Origin: Celeribacter indicus
GTDB taxonomy: Bacteria; Pseudomonadota; Alphaproteobacteria; Rhodobacterales; Rhodobacteraceae
NCBI RefSeq assembly: GCF_000819565.1
Contig: NZ_CP004393.1
Span: 310,001-374,000 of the forward strand
Reading direction: 5' to 3'
DNA length: 64,000 nt
The translations under genes and the position numbers were made by a program. Positions 56,893-64,000 of the stretch are shown here, piece after piece (the first letter of the stretch is position 1; each line of letters begins with the position of its first letter). Below the pieces are notes generated by a model. It ran no database searches and was not told the origin of the DNA. It was given only the letters and a program-made list of their open reading frames with translations.

Positions 56893-58317
56893 ATGGCACA
56901 TACTGTCGAGAAAATCGGCGGGACAAGCATGTCCCGCGTGGACGAGTTGCGCGACACGCTGTTCATCGGCGGGCGCGAAGGGGCGGATCTCTATGGACGT
57001 GTCTTCGTCGTTTCGGCCTTTGGTGGCATCACAAACCTGTTGCTCGAGCACAAGAAATCCGGCGAGCCGGGCGTCTACGCCCGCTATGCCGATGCCGACA
57101 GCGACCACGGCTGGCACGAAACGCTGGCGCGGGTGTCGGAGGCGATGAGCACGGCGCACAAGGCCGTGCTCGACCATCCTGCCGATATCGCGCAGGCCGA
57201 GGCCTTTGTCGCCGAACGGATCGAAGGCACGCGCAATTGCCTCATTGACCTCCAGCGCCTGTGTTCCTACGGCCATTTCCGCCTCGCCGGGCATCTGTTG
57301 CAGGTGCGCGAACTGTTGTCGGGGCTGGGAGAGGCGCATTCCGCGTTCGTCACCACGCTTCTGTTGCAGCGCGCCGGGGTGAATGCACGTTTCGTCGACC
57401 TGTCCGGTTGGCGCGACCGGGGAGAGGTGTCGCTCGATGCGCGGATCGCAGGGGCGATGGACGATCTCGACCTGGCGCGGGAAATGCCTATCGTCACTGG
57501 GTACGCGCAATGCGTCGAGGGGCTGATGCGGGAATTCGATCGCGGCTATTCGGAGGTGACCTTTTCCCGTCTCGCGGCGCTCACCGGCGCGAAAGAGGCG
57601 ATCATCCACAAGGAATTCCATCTTTCCTCGGCCGATCCGAACCTCGTCGGGCACGGCGTGGCGCGCAAGCTCGGGCATACGAATTACGACGTGGCCGACC
57701 AGATGTCGAATATGGGTATGGAGGCGATCCATCCGAAAGCCGCCAAGACGCTGCGTCAGGCCGACGTGCCGCTGCGCGTGACCAACGCCTTCGAACCGGA
57801 GGACGCGGGCACGCTGATCGACGACAAGCCCGCCGAGACGCCCGCGGTGGAAATGGTGACGGGGCTCGACATCGTCTCGCTCGAAGTGTTCGAACAGGAC
57901 ATGGTCGGTGTGAAGGGCTATGACGCGACGATCCTCGACATCCTGACGCGCCACAATGTGCGCATCGTGTCGAAGACCTCGAACGCGAACACGATCACCC
58001 ATTATCTCGATGCCTCGCTCAAGGTGATGCGCCGGGTGGAGAAGGATCTTACCGAGACCTATCCGAACGCCGAGGTCTCCGCGCGACCGCTCGCGATGGC
58101 GTCCGCGATCGGACGCGACCTGTCGGGGCTTTCCGTGCTCACCGACGGGCTTCAGGCCATCGCGGGTGCCGGTCTCTATGCGCTCGGCGCCTCGCAGGGG
58201 CCGCGCAATGTCGATGTGCAGTTCATCCTCGAGCGCGATGCGCTGAAGCCGGCGATCGCGGCGCTGCACGGCACACTCGTGGAAACGGCGCGCACGTCCC
58301 TGTCCAAGGCTGCCTGA
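56893..58317 (+). CDS. ask_ect: Ectoine-specific aspartokinase
   Basis: A 474-residue aspartate kinase of the Ask_Ect branch. The N-terminal VEKIGGTSMSRVDELRD replaces the usual KFGGTS; kinase and two C-terminal ACT domains follow (GYDATILDILTRHNVRIVSKTS in the first). It commits aspartate to ectoine under osmotic stress and is usually less feedback-sensitive than housekeeping LysC. It follows ectC by 10 bases. Confidence 0.94.
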   Translation: MAHTVEKIGGTSMSRVDELRDTLFIGGREGADLYGRVFVVSAFGGITNLLLEHKKSGEPGVYARYADADSDHGWHETLARVSEAMSTAHKAVLDHPADIAQAEAFVAERIEGTRNCLIDLQRLCSYGHFRLAGHLLQVRELLSGLGEAHSAFVTTLLLQRAGVNARFVDLSGWRDRGEVSLDARIAGAMDDLDLAREMPIVTGYAQCVEGLMREFDRGYSEVTFSRLAALTGAKEAIIHKEFHLSSADPNLVGHGVARKLGHTNYDVADQMSNMGMEAIHPKAAKTLRQADVPLRVTNAFEPEDAGTLIDDKPAETPAVEMVTGLDIVSLEVFEQDMVGVKGYDATILDILTRHNVRIVSKTSNANTITHYLDASLKVMRRVEKDLTETYPNAEVSARPLAMASAIGRDLSGLSVLTDGLQAIAGAGLYALGASQGPRNVDVQFILERDALKPAIAALHGTLVETARTSLSKAA

Positions 58318-58347
58318 GCCCGCACGCGGCGGGGGCCGTCCCCGAGG

Positions 58348-59055
58348 TCAGCTCCCGCCGGCCCGCGCCAGGGGCGCGCGCACGCGCACCTCGCGTCCGT
58401 CGATGCGGAACGTCCCCTCGGCTTCGAGCCGGCGGACAAGGCGCGACATCGTCTCGCGCTGCACGCCGATCAGATCGGCCAGGTCGGCGCGGCTCAACGG
58501 CAGGCGCATGCGCAGCTCCACGCCTTCGCGCGTGCCGTGGCGCTCCATCAGCCAGTTCAGCAGGGCGGCGAGCCGTTCCTTGTTGTCGAGAGTGGCCGCG
58601 GCGATGATGCGTCGGTGGCTGCGGTCGATCTCCTCCAGACTGCGTTCGAGCAGCCGCTCGAGAAGCGCCGGATGGTCGCGCAGGAGCCGTCCCGCGCTCC
58701 GCCGTCCTACAGTGCAGACCCGAGAGGGCAGCAGGGCCCGCGCTTCGGTCTGGTGCACGCCCCGGCCGAGGAAGGAGCGGAAGCCGACGATCTCCCCCGG
58801 ATAGGCGAGGCGCAGCAGGATCGACCGGCCGTCGGGATGATGGCTGCGCAAGGCGATCAGCCCCTTCGAGACGCAGAACACCCCACGATTGTCGCTGCCC
58901 TGGGCGAAAAGCACCTCGCCCGCCGCGAGTTCGCGCCGCGAGAAGCCGCGCGCGAGCTGCGTCACGGCGTCGGATCCGGCGACGGGGCGCCACAGGCTTG
59001 CCTCGTAGAACCGGCAGCGGCCGCAGGGATGGGACGGATCGGAAATCTGGGGCAT
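58348..59055 (-). CDS. Crp/Fnr family transcriptional regulator
   Basis: A 235-residue regulator. Cyclic-nucleotide-like beta-barrel at about residues 30-130, long dimer helix, and a C-terminal helix-turn-helix (LSRADLADLIGVQRETMSRLVRRLEAEG). The N-terminus has CGRC (Cys11, Cys14); the only other cysteines are Cys61 and Cys114. This is suggestive of, but not the exact pattern for, an FNR-type 4Fe-4S oxygen sensor. Target genes unknown; the P450 and AlkB genes diverge from it. Confidence 0.88.
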   Translation of the reverse strand: MPQISDPSHPCGRCRFYEASLWRPVAGSDAVTQLARGFSRRELAAGEVLFAQGSDNRGVFCVSKGLIALRSHHPDGRSILLRLAYPGEIVGFRSFLGRGVHQTEARALLPSRVCTVGRRSAGRLLRDHPALLERLLERSLEEIDRSHRRIIAAATLDNKERLAALLNWLMERHGTREGVELRMRLPLSRADLADLIGVQRETMSRLVRRLEAEGTFRIDGREVRVRAPLARAGGS

Positions 59056-59235
59056 GATCGGGTCGCGCTCAAATGGAATTCATGAAGGATTTTGCCATCA
59101 TAGTGCGGCGACGTGGCGGCGGGCAGTGCGACGCAACGTATCAGCCGGGGCAGGGCGGGCAGGAGATGTGACACCCGTCACAGACCGGCGGCAGGCGGGC
59201 GGCTATCACCGACGCAAAGCCGGAGCCAGATCCAG

Positions 59236-60666
59236 ATGACCGACCGTCCCTTGCCCATGTCCGCAGCGCTCGCATCTGCCGCGCCGTTGCCGCCGAAACC
59301 GGCGGCGCGGGCGGGGCGGGTGTCGCTTTTCGGCTATCTGCGCCTCTTCCGGCGTGACATTCTCTCTGCCCAGCCCGGACATCTCTTTCGGGCCTGGATG
59401 GCGGAGATGCGCACGCCCTTCTTCCGATCCTTCCTGTGCAACGATCCCGAGCTGGTGCACCGCGTGCTTCGGGGACCCGTGCGCGACTTCCCGAAGTCGG
59501 AGCGGGTGCGGATCGGGCTGCGGCCGCTGCTGCGCAGCTCCGTCTTCATCAGCAACGGTGCGCTCTGGGAACACCAGCGGCGCATCATAGATCCCGCGTT
59601 CGAAGGCGGGCGGCTGCGCGAGGTCCTGCCGGCGATGTGGCAAGCGGGACGCGCGGCTGTGGCACGGCTCGCCCCGCTTGCCGATGGTCGTGCGCTGGAG
59701 ATCGAGGCGCAGACCAGCCATGTGGCGATGGATGTGATCTTCCGTGCGCTGTTCTCGCAACCGATCGAGAGCGGGATCGCACAGGCCGCCCTTGTCGCAT
59801 TCCGTGACCACCAGGCGGCGCATCCGGTGGCCAATGCCGCCGCGATCCTGCCCTTTCCGAAGTGGGTGCCGCGGTGCCATTCGCGCGCGGTACGGGCGAG
59901 CGCGGCGCGCATCCGCACTCTGATCGTCCGGCTCACCACGATGCGCGCGGCGGAGATCGCCGCGGGCACCGCGCCGGATGATCTGGCGACAAGGATCATG
60001 ACCACCCCGGATCCGGAGACGGGCAGGGTGTTCGACACCGCGGAAATGGTCGATCAGGTGGCGATCTTCTTCCTTGCCGGACACGAGACCTCGGCGGCGG
60101 CGCTCGCCTGGGCCCTCTACCTGCTCGCCACCCATCCCGACTGGCAGGAGCGGGTGGCCGCAGAGGCCGGGGCGGTGCTGGGCGCCGGTGCCGAGCCGGA
60201 TCTCGCCACGCTGAAACGTCTGGAGACGAGCCGGGCCGTCTTTCGCGAAGCCCTGCGGCTCTACCCGCCGGTGCCGATGTATGTGCGCGAGGCGGCCTGC
60301 CCGATGCGGTTCCGCGCCCGCAGGGTGCCGAAGGGGGCACAGATCGTGATAAGCCCCTGGCACCTGCATCGCCACGAACGGATCTGGGAGAATCCCGACG
60401 GGTTCGATCCCGCCCGCTGGAAGACCGGGAACGGCCGCGAGGGGCTGCGCCTGGCCTATATCCCCTTTTCCGAGGGGCCGCGGGTCTGTCCCGGTGCGGG
60501 ATTTGCCATGGCGGAGGGGCCGCTGCTGTTGTCGATGCTGGTGCACGTCTTCCGTTTCGACCCCGTGGCGGGAGACGTGCCCGTGCCCGCCGCCCGGCTG
60601 ACGCTGCGCTCCGCCGACGGCATCCGCCTGCGGCTCCGTCCGCGCCTTCCGACACCCTCCGCATGA
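59236..60666 (+). CDS. Cytochrome P450
   Basis: A 476-residue P450. The I-helix motif is AGHETS, the K-helix ExxR is EALRLYPP, the PERF-like segment is GFDPARW, and the heme ligand is Cys in FSEGPRVCPGAGFAMAE. The layout is of the longer, eukaryote-like class seen in some bacteria (similar to CYP4/CYP102-type heme domains), which often hydroxylate fatty acids or alkanes. Proline-rich N-terminal leader of about 40 residues. No reductase gene is adjacent. It is 16 bases upstream of alkB. Confidence 0.9.
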   Translation: MTDRPLPMSAALASAAPLPPKPAARAGRVSLFGYLRLFRRDILSAQPGHLFRAWMAEMRTPFFRSFLCNDPELVHRVLRGPVRDFPKSERVRIGLRPLLRSSVFISNGALWEHQRRIIDPAFEGGRLREVLPAMWQAGRAAVARLAPLADGRALEIEAQTSHVAMDVIFRALFSQPIESGIAQAALVAFRDHQAAHPVANAAAILPFPKWVPRCHSRAVRASAARIRTLIVRLTTMRAAEIAAGTAPDDLATRIMTTPDPETGRVFDTAEMVDQVAIFFLAGHETSAAALAWALYLLATHPDWQERVAAEAGAVLGAGAEPDLATLKRLETSRAVFREALRLYPPVPMYVREAACPMRFRARRVPKGAQIVISPWHLHRHERIWENPDGFDPARWKTGNGREGLRLAYIPFSEGPRVCPGAGFAMAEGPLLLSMLVHVFRFDPVAGDVPVPAARLTLRSADGIRLRLRPRLPTPSA

Positions 60667-60682
60667 TCCCGAGGACACGCCC

Positions 60683-61834
60683 ATGACGGACACTCTCCCG
60701 ATCGCTCCCGCCGCCGCACGTCTCAGCGCATGGCCCTACTGGCTGACCGTCACCTTCGTGCCGCTGGTCGCTCTGGCGCTCTGGCAGGGCGGCTGGACGA
60801 TCCTGCTGATCCCCTTCTACGGTTGGGTGCTGATGCCACTGCTCGACACGGTTCTGGGCAAGGACCTGCGCAACCCCGACCCCGACACGCCGGACAGCGA
60901 ACTCTTCGCCTTCCGCCTGCTCACCTGGATCTGGCTGCCGCTCGAACTTTGCCTCGTCTACGGCGCAATCTGGTGCCTGACCCATCTGGACGGCTATTCC
61001 ACGGCGGAGACGCTGGGGATCATGTTCGCGATCGGCGTCACCACCGGCACGGTCGGGATCGTCTACGCCCATGAGCTTTTTCACAAGACCAACCGGTTCG
61101 AGCGCAATCTGGGCGATCTGCTCATGGCGCTGGTGCTCTACGGTCATTTCCGCACGGAACACCTGCTGGTGCATCACCCCTGGGTCGGCACGCCGCGCGA
61201 CACCGTGACGGCGCGCTACAACGAGGGGTTCCACCGCGCCTTCTTCCGGATTTTGCGCACCGGCTTTCCCTCCGCCTGGCGCGCCGAACGGGCGATGCTC
61301 GCGCGGCGCGGGCGGAGCCCGTGGCATCGCAGCAATCCGATCTGGAAATATCTCGCGCTACAGGCCCTCTTTCTCGCCTTTGCCTTCGCCGTGGGAGGAT
61401 GGGCTGGCATCGGCCTCTTCGCCCTCCAGGCCATCGTGGCGATCTGGCAGCTCGAGCTGACCAATTATGTGGAGCATTACGGGCTGACCCGCAAATACCT
61501 GGGCGACGGGCGATATGAGCCGGTGAAGCCGCATCATTCCTGGGATTCGGCGCATCGGGTGTCCGGTCTGCTGCTGATCAACCTGCAACGCCATGCCGAT
61601 CACCACCTGCATCCGCTGCGCCGGTTTCCGCTCTTGCAGATCTACGACGAAACACAGGTGCCGATGCTGCCGACCGGCTACCCGCCGATGACTTTCCTCG
61701 CGATGATCCCGCCGGTCTGGCGGCGGATCTTCAACCCGCGGGTAAAGGCATGGCGGCGGCAGTTCTATCCCGAAATCACCGATTGGACCCCCTACAAGAC
61801 CGGGTCCTTGCCGATGCCGAGGGGCGCGGGCTGA
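60683..61834 (+). CDS. alkB: Alkane 1-monooxygenase (AlkB family)
   Basis: A 383-residue integral membrane non-heme di-iron hydroxylase that oxidises n-alkanes at the terminal carbon. Six hydrophobic helices, and the histidine boxes HELFHK, EHLLVHH and LQRHADHH, plus the AlkB signature NYVEHYGL. The middle box normally reads EHxxGHH; here it is EHLLVHH. It is slightly shorter than the Pseudomonas enzyme. No rubredoxin gene is next to it. Its operon partner is the P450. Confidence 0.93.
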   Translation: MTDTLPIAPAAARLSAWPYWLTVTFVPLVALALWQGGWTILLIPFYGWVLMPLLDTVLGKDLRNPDPDTPDSELFAFRLLTWIWLPLELCLVYGAIWCLTHLDGYSTAETLGIMFAIGVTTGTVGIVYAHELFHKTNRFERNLGDLLMALVLYGHFRTEHLLVHHPWVGTPRDTVTARYNEGFHRAFFRILRTGFPSAWRAERAMLARRGRSPWHRSNPIWKYLALQALFLAFAFAVGGWAGIGLFALQAIVAIWQLELTNYVEHYGLTRKYLGDGRYEPVKPHHSWDSAHRVSGLLLINLQRHADHHLHPLRRFPLLQIYDETQVPMLPTGYPPMTFLAMIPPVWRRIFNPRVKAWRRQFYPEITDWTPYKTGSLPMPRGAG

Positions 61835-61953
61835 TCCCTTTCCGCCCCCTCGGCGCCTGTGCCGGGCGCGTCCCAACACTCCGGCACAGGTTCCCTTCGT
61901 CGCAGCCGCCGCGTGACGTGACTGGCGCGGCGGCTGCGCGCTGCGCGAGGCAT

Positions 61954-62880
61954 TCAGGCGCCGCCCGCGGGTTCCGCCTCCTCGGTCGACCAGTCGGCGC
62001 CGCGCGTGCCCGTGAGGAACCCATCCGAAAGCCGCATGGGTGCCGCCGCGTGCAGCCGCCGCACCGCTTCGCCGGGATCAAGGCGCCCGTCGAGGGCCGC
62101 CCGATAGAGCGCGCAGATCTCGCCGAAGCCTGTGGATTGCGGCGACAGGCGCAGCGCCGCCACCCCCGCCTCGCGCAGCGCGTCGATCTGCTGCAATGCG
62201 CAGGCATGGCTTTCCGAGAGAGTCTGTACGCCGTTCATCGCCAGAAACGGCTGGCCATCGAGCGTTTCCACGGTCAGCCCGTCGGAATCGGCCTCGCAGG
62301 CAAACTTGCAACTGTCCTTCGTGCGCCCGTGGAGCCGCGCGTGATAGCACCGGCCCGAGATTGCGAGCGGCACCCGTCCGTGACCCCAGACCTCGACCGT
62401 CACGCCCCGCGCCGCGCCTTCGCGCGCGAGCACCGCCACGGAAGCGAGCGGCAGCTCCGGCGGCAGGCAGATCCGCCGCGCCCCCCGCGCCGCGAGCCAG
62501 GCGAGCGTCGCCTCGTTGTAGACGTTCACGAGCGGCCCGACCGAGAAGGCTGTGCCCGCAGGCAGCCAGGCCAGGGCGGTGAGATCCGCGATCTCGATCC
62601 CGGCGCCGGCCTCGGCGGCGGTGCCGATCAGGGCCTGCGCGGCACGCCGTTCCCGCGGCAGGGTCACCAGCGCCAGCGTGGAGAGCGCCACGGTCTTGCC
62701 CGCCGCGCGCATCCGCTCCACCGCCGCGCCCAGCTCCGCCGCCACGAAAGGCTCGCGCTTCGAGCAGACCGCCTCTCCCAGCACCACATGCGAGACCGGC
62801 GCATCGGCGATCTCCTCGTAGAGCCCGAGGCGGCGCGGCTGCGGCCAGAAGAACAGGTTCGGTCCGACGGTGAGGTCCAT
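61954..62880 (-). CDS. ubiV: Oxygen-independent ubiquinone biosynthesis protein UbiV (U32 family)
   Basis: A 308-residue U32 peptidase-fold 4Fe-4S protein that forms a heterodimer with UbiU to hydroxylate ubiquinone precursors without O2. The cluster cysteines Cys39, Cys178, Cys191 and Cys195 have the spacing known for UbiV (GEAVCSKRE, SGRCYHARLH, DSCKFAC). A GGAAGGAG site just before the ATG fixes the start. It follows ubiU by 31 bases. Confidence 0.92.
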   Translation of the reverse strand: MDLTVGPNLFFWPQPRRLGLYEEIADAPVSHVVLGEAVCSKREPFVAAELGAAVERMRAAGKTVALSTLALVTLPRERRAAQALIGTAAEAGAGIEIADLTALAWLPAGTAFSVGPLVNVYNEATLAWLAARGARRICLPPELPLASVAVLAREGAARGVTVEVWGHGRVPLAISGRCYHARLHGRTKDSCKFACEADSDGLTVETLDGQPFLAMNGVQTLSESHACALQQIDALREAGVAALRLSPQSTGFGEICALYRAALDGRLDPGEAVRRLHAAAPMRLSDGFLTGTRGADWSTEEAEPAGGA

Positions 62881-62911
62881 TTTCACTCCTTCCCTGCCGG
62901 TCGGCGACCGG

Positions 62912-63889
62912 TCAACGCCATGTCTTGCGATAGGCGCCGGTGGTGGTGGCCTGCCCCTCCGACAGTGCGGCAAGCGCCGTCTCGGGCAGCGGGTGGCCCG
63001 CCGCGAGCGCATCCACCGCGGCGCGGAAACTCGCCACCACCTGCGCCACATAGGCCCGCGACCGCTGCCGCCCCTCGATCTTCAGCGCGCGTACCCCGGC
63101 CTGCGCGAGCTGCGGCATCAGTTCGGTCGCGTTGAGGCTTACGGGATCCTCGAAGAGATGGCCCTCCGTCCCGCTGGCGCGGAAACAGCCCTTGCACAGG
63201 GTCGGGTAGGGCGCGCTTTCGCCGGCGCGGACGCGATGGATGGTAAAGCCCCCGAGTTTCGCATCGAGCTCCCCTGCCGTCTCGTGATAGGAGACGTGAC
63301 TGGCGGGCGAACAGACGCCGTTCATGTTGGGTGACAGCCCCGTCGCATAAGAAGAAAGCGCGCAGCGGCCTTCGGCCATCACGCACAGGCCGCCATAGAC
63401 GAAGACCTCGGTCTCCACGTCGGTCTCGGCGTTGATCGCCGCGATCTCGGGGACGGAGAGCACACGCGGCAGCACCACCCGCTTCACTCCGAATTCGCGG
63501 CCGTAGAAATTGATCACCTCGGCATTCGAGGCTGCCGCCTGCACCGACAGGTGGCGGCGCAGGCCGGGATGGCGGTCGGCCGCATGGGCGAGCAGGCCGG
63601 GATCGGCTAGGATGACCGCGTCTGCCCCCGCCGTCTCGGCATCCGCGAGCGCGCGGTGCCACGGGCCGGCCTCGCCTGCGCGGGGAAAGGTGTTGATCGC
63701 CACCAGCACCTTCACCCCGTGCGCATGGGCGAAGTCGATCCCCGCCCGCATCTCGTCCCGCTCGAAATTGAGACCCGGAAAATTGCGCGCGTTCGTCGCA
63801 TCGGCAAAGCCGCAATAGACGCTATGCGCACCCGCCTTCACCGCCGCACGCAGCGCCGCCGGCGTGCCGGCCGGGCAGACGATCTCCAT
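62912..63889 (-). CDS. ubiU: Oxygen-independent ubiquinone biosynthesis protein UbiU (U32 family)
   Basis: A 325-residue U32-family 4Fe-4S protein, partner of UbiV. With the start at MEIVCPAG the cluster cysteines are Cys169, Cys176, Cys193 and Cys232, the same numbering as in E. coli UbiU. This ATG also overlaps the ubiT stop (TGATG), so it was preferred to one two codons earlier. Other U32 features are YCGFADATNARNFPGLNF and YGGLCVMAEGRCALS. Confidence 0.93.
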   Translation of the reverse strand: MEIVCPAGTPAALRAAVKAGAHSVYCGFADATNARNFPGLNFERDEMRAGIDFAHAHGVKVLVAINTFPRAGEAGPWHRALADAETAGADAVILADPGLLAHAADRHPGLRRHLSVQAAASNAEVINFYGREFGVKRVVLPRVLSVPEIAAINAETDVETEVFVYGGLCVMAEGRCALSSYATGLSPNMNGVCSPASHVSYHETAGELDAKLGGFTIHRVRAGESAPYPTLCKGCFRASGTEGHLFEDPVSLNATELMPQLAQAGVRALKIEGRQRSRAYVAQVVASFRAAVDALAAGHPLPETALAALSEGQATTTGAYRKTWR

Positions 63890-64000
63890 CACCATGGCAG
63901 CGTCTCCGCGGGACGGTGCAGCACCACGCCCGTGTGTCGCTCGACAAGGCCAACGAACGGGCGGAGCCCGGAGGCGAGCGGGCCGGCAAATGCGAAGATT
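63889..64000 (-). CDS. ubiT: Probable UbiT (SCP2-domain lipid carrier), 3' part only
   Basis: The window edge cuts this gene; only about 36 C-terminal residues are seen (FAGPLASGLRPFVGLVER, then HRPAETLPW). It ends in the base that starts ubiU. The assignment rests mainly on the conserved ubiT-ubiU-ubiV order; UbiT binds ubiquinone intermediates through its SCP2 fold. Confidence 0.55.
   Translation of the reverse strand, partial: IFAFAGPLASGLRPFVGLVERHTGVVLHRPAETLPW

Overview
The window reads as a chromosomal segment of a GC-rich, probably marine alphaproteobacterium of the Rhodobacteraceae (roseobacter-like). The grounds are a petABC operon with a fused heme-only cytochrome b, an ectABC-ask operon, TRAP transporters, roseobacter-type MtaB/DapF gene order and high GC in almost all genes. 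The catabolic gene content (ring-hydroxylating dioxygenase, extradiol dioxygenase, hydratase-aldolase, P450s, AlkB) suggests a degrader of aromatic and aliphatic hydrocarbons, of the kind known from Celeribacter and relatives. That genus-level placement is inference and was not tested.

Layout. 1-1050: an HU gene and a MarR regulator. About 1240-9540: a lower-GC accessory block holding an IS3-family element (1788-3102), a DUF262 gene cut by it, an IS66 element (4115-6593, 8-bp target duplication), a remnant resembling the end of HsdR, a RES/Xre toxin-antitoxin pair, and, facing away from it, a small repeat protein followed by a zinc-ribbon/TIR protein. The block ends at a tRNA-Lys (9551-9626). 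9743-22425 is core: dapF-mtaB, petABC, thiBPQ with a TPP riboswitch, a DAACS transporter, an IS256-family element (19782-21182, 9-bp target duplication) and aroC.

22457-53800 is a large catabolic region with its own IclR, LysR and MarR regulators. Module A (22457-28185): flavin hydroxylase, homogentisate dioxygenase, FAH-family hydrolase and a GST-like isomerase. Module B (28204-43553): P450, aldehyde dehydrogenase, FMN/2Fe-2S reductase, GMC alcohol oxidoreductase, acyl-CoA ligase, enoyl-CoA hydratase, a DUF35/lipid-transfer-protein pair with the thiolase cysteine replaced, a TRAP transporter and an alpha-methylacyl-CoA racemase. Together these look like terminal oxidation, CoA activation and retro-aldol shortening of a branched side chain. 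Module C (43694-53800): biphenyl-type dioxygenase, Rieske ferredoxin, dihydrodiol dehydrogenase, aldehyde dehydrogenase, NahE-like aldolase, NahD-like isomerase, BphC-like extradiol dioxygenase, ferredoxin reductase, OmpW and a GST: a complete upper pathway for a fused-ring aromatic. Two pairs of matching palindromes tie separate operons of modules B and C together.

53857-58317 is the ectoine operon with its MarR regulator. 58348-64000 holds a Crp/Fnr regulator, a second P450, AlkB, and the start of the oxygen-independent ubiquinone genes ubiT-ubiU-ubiV.
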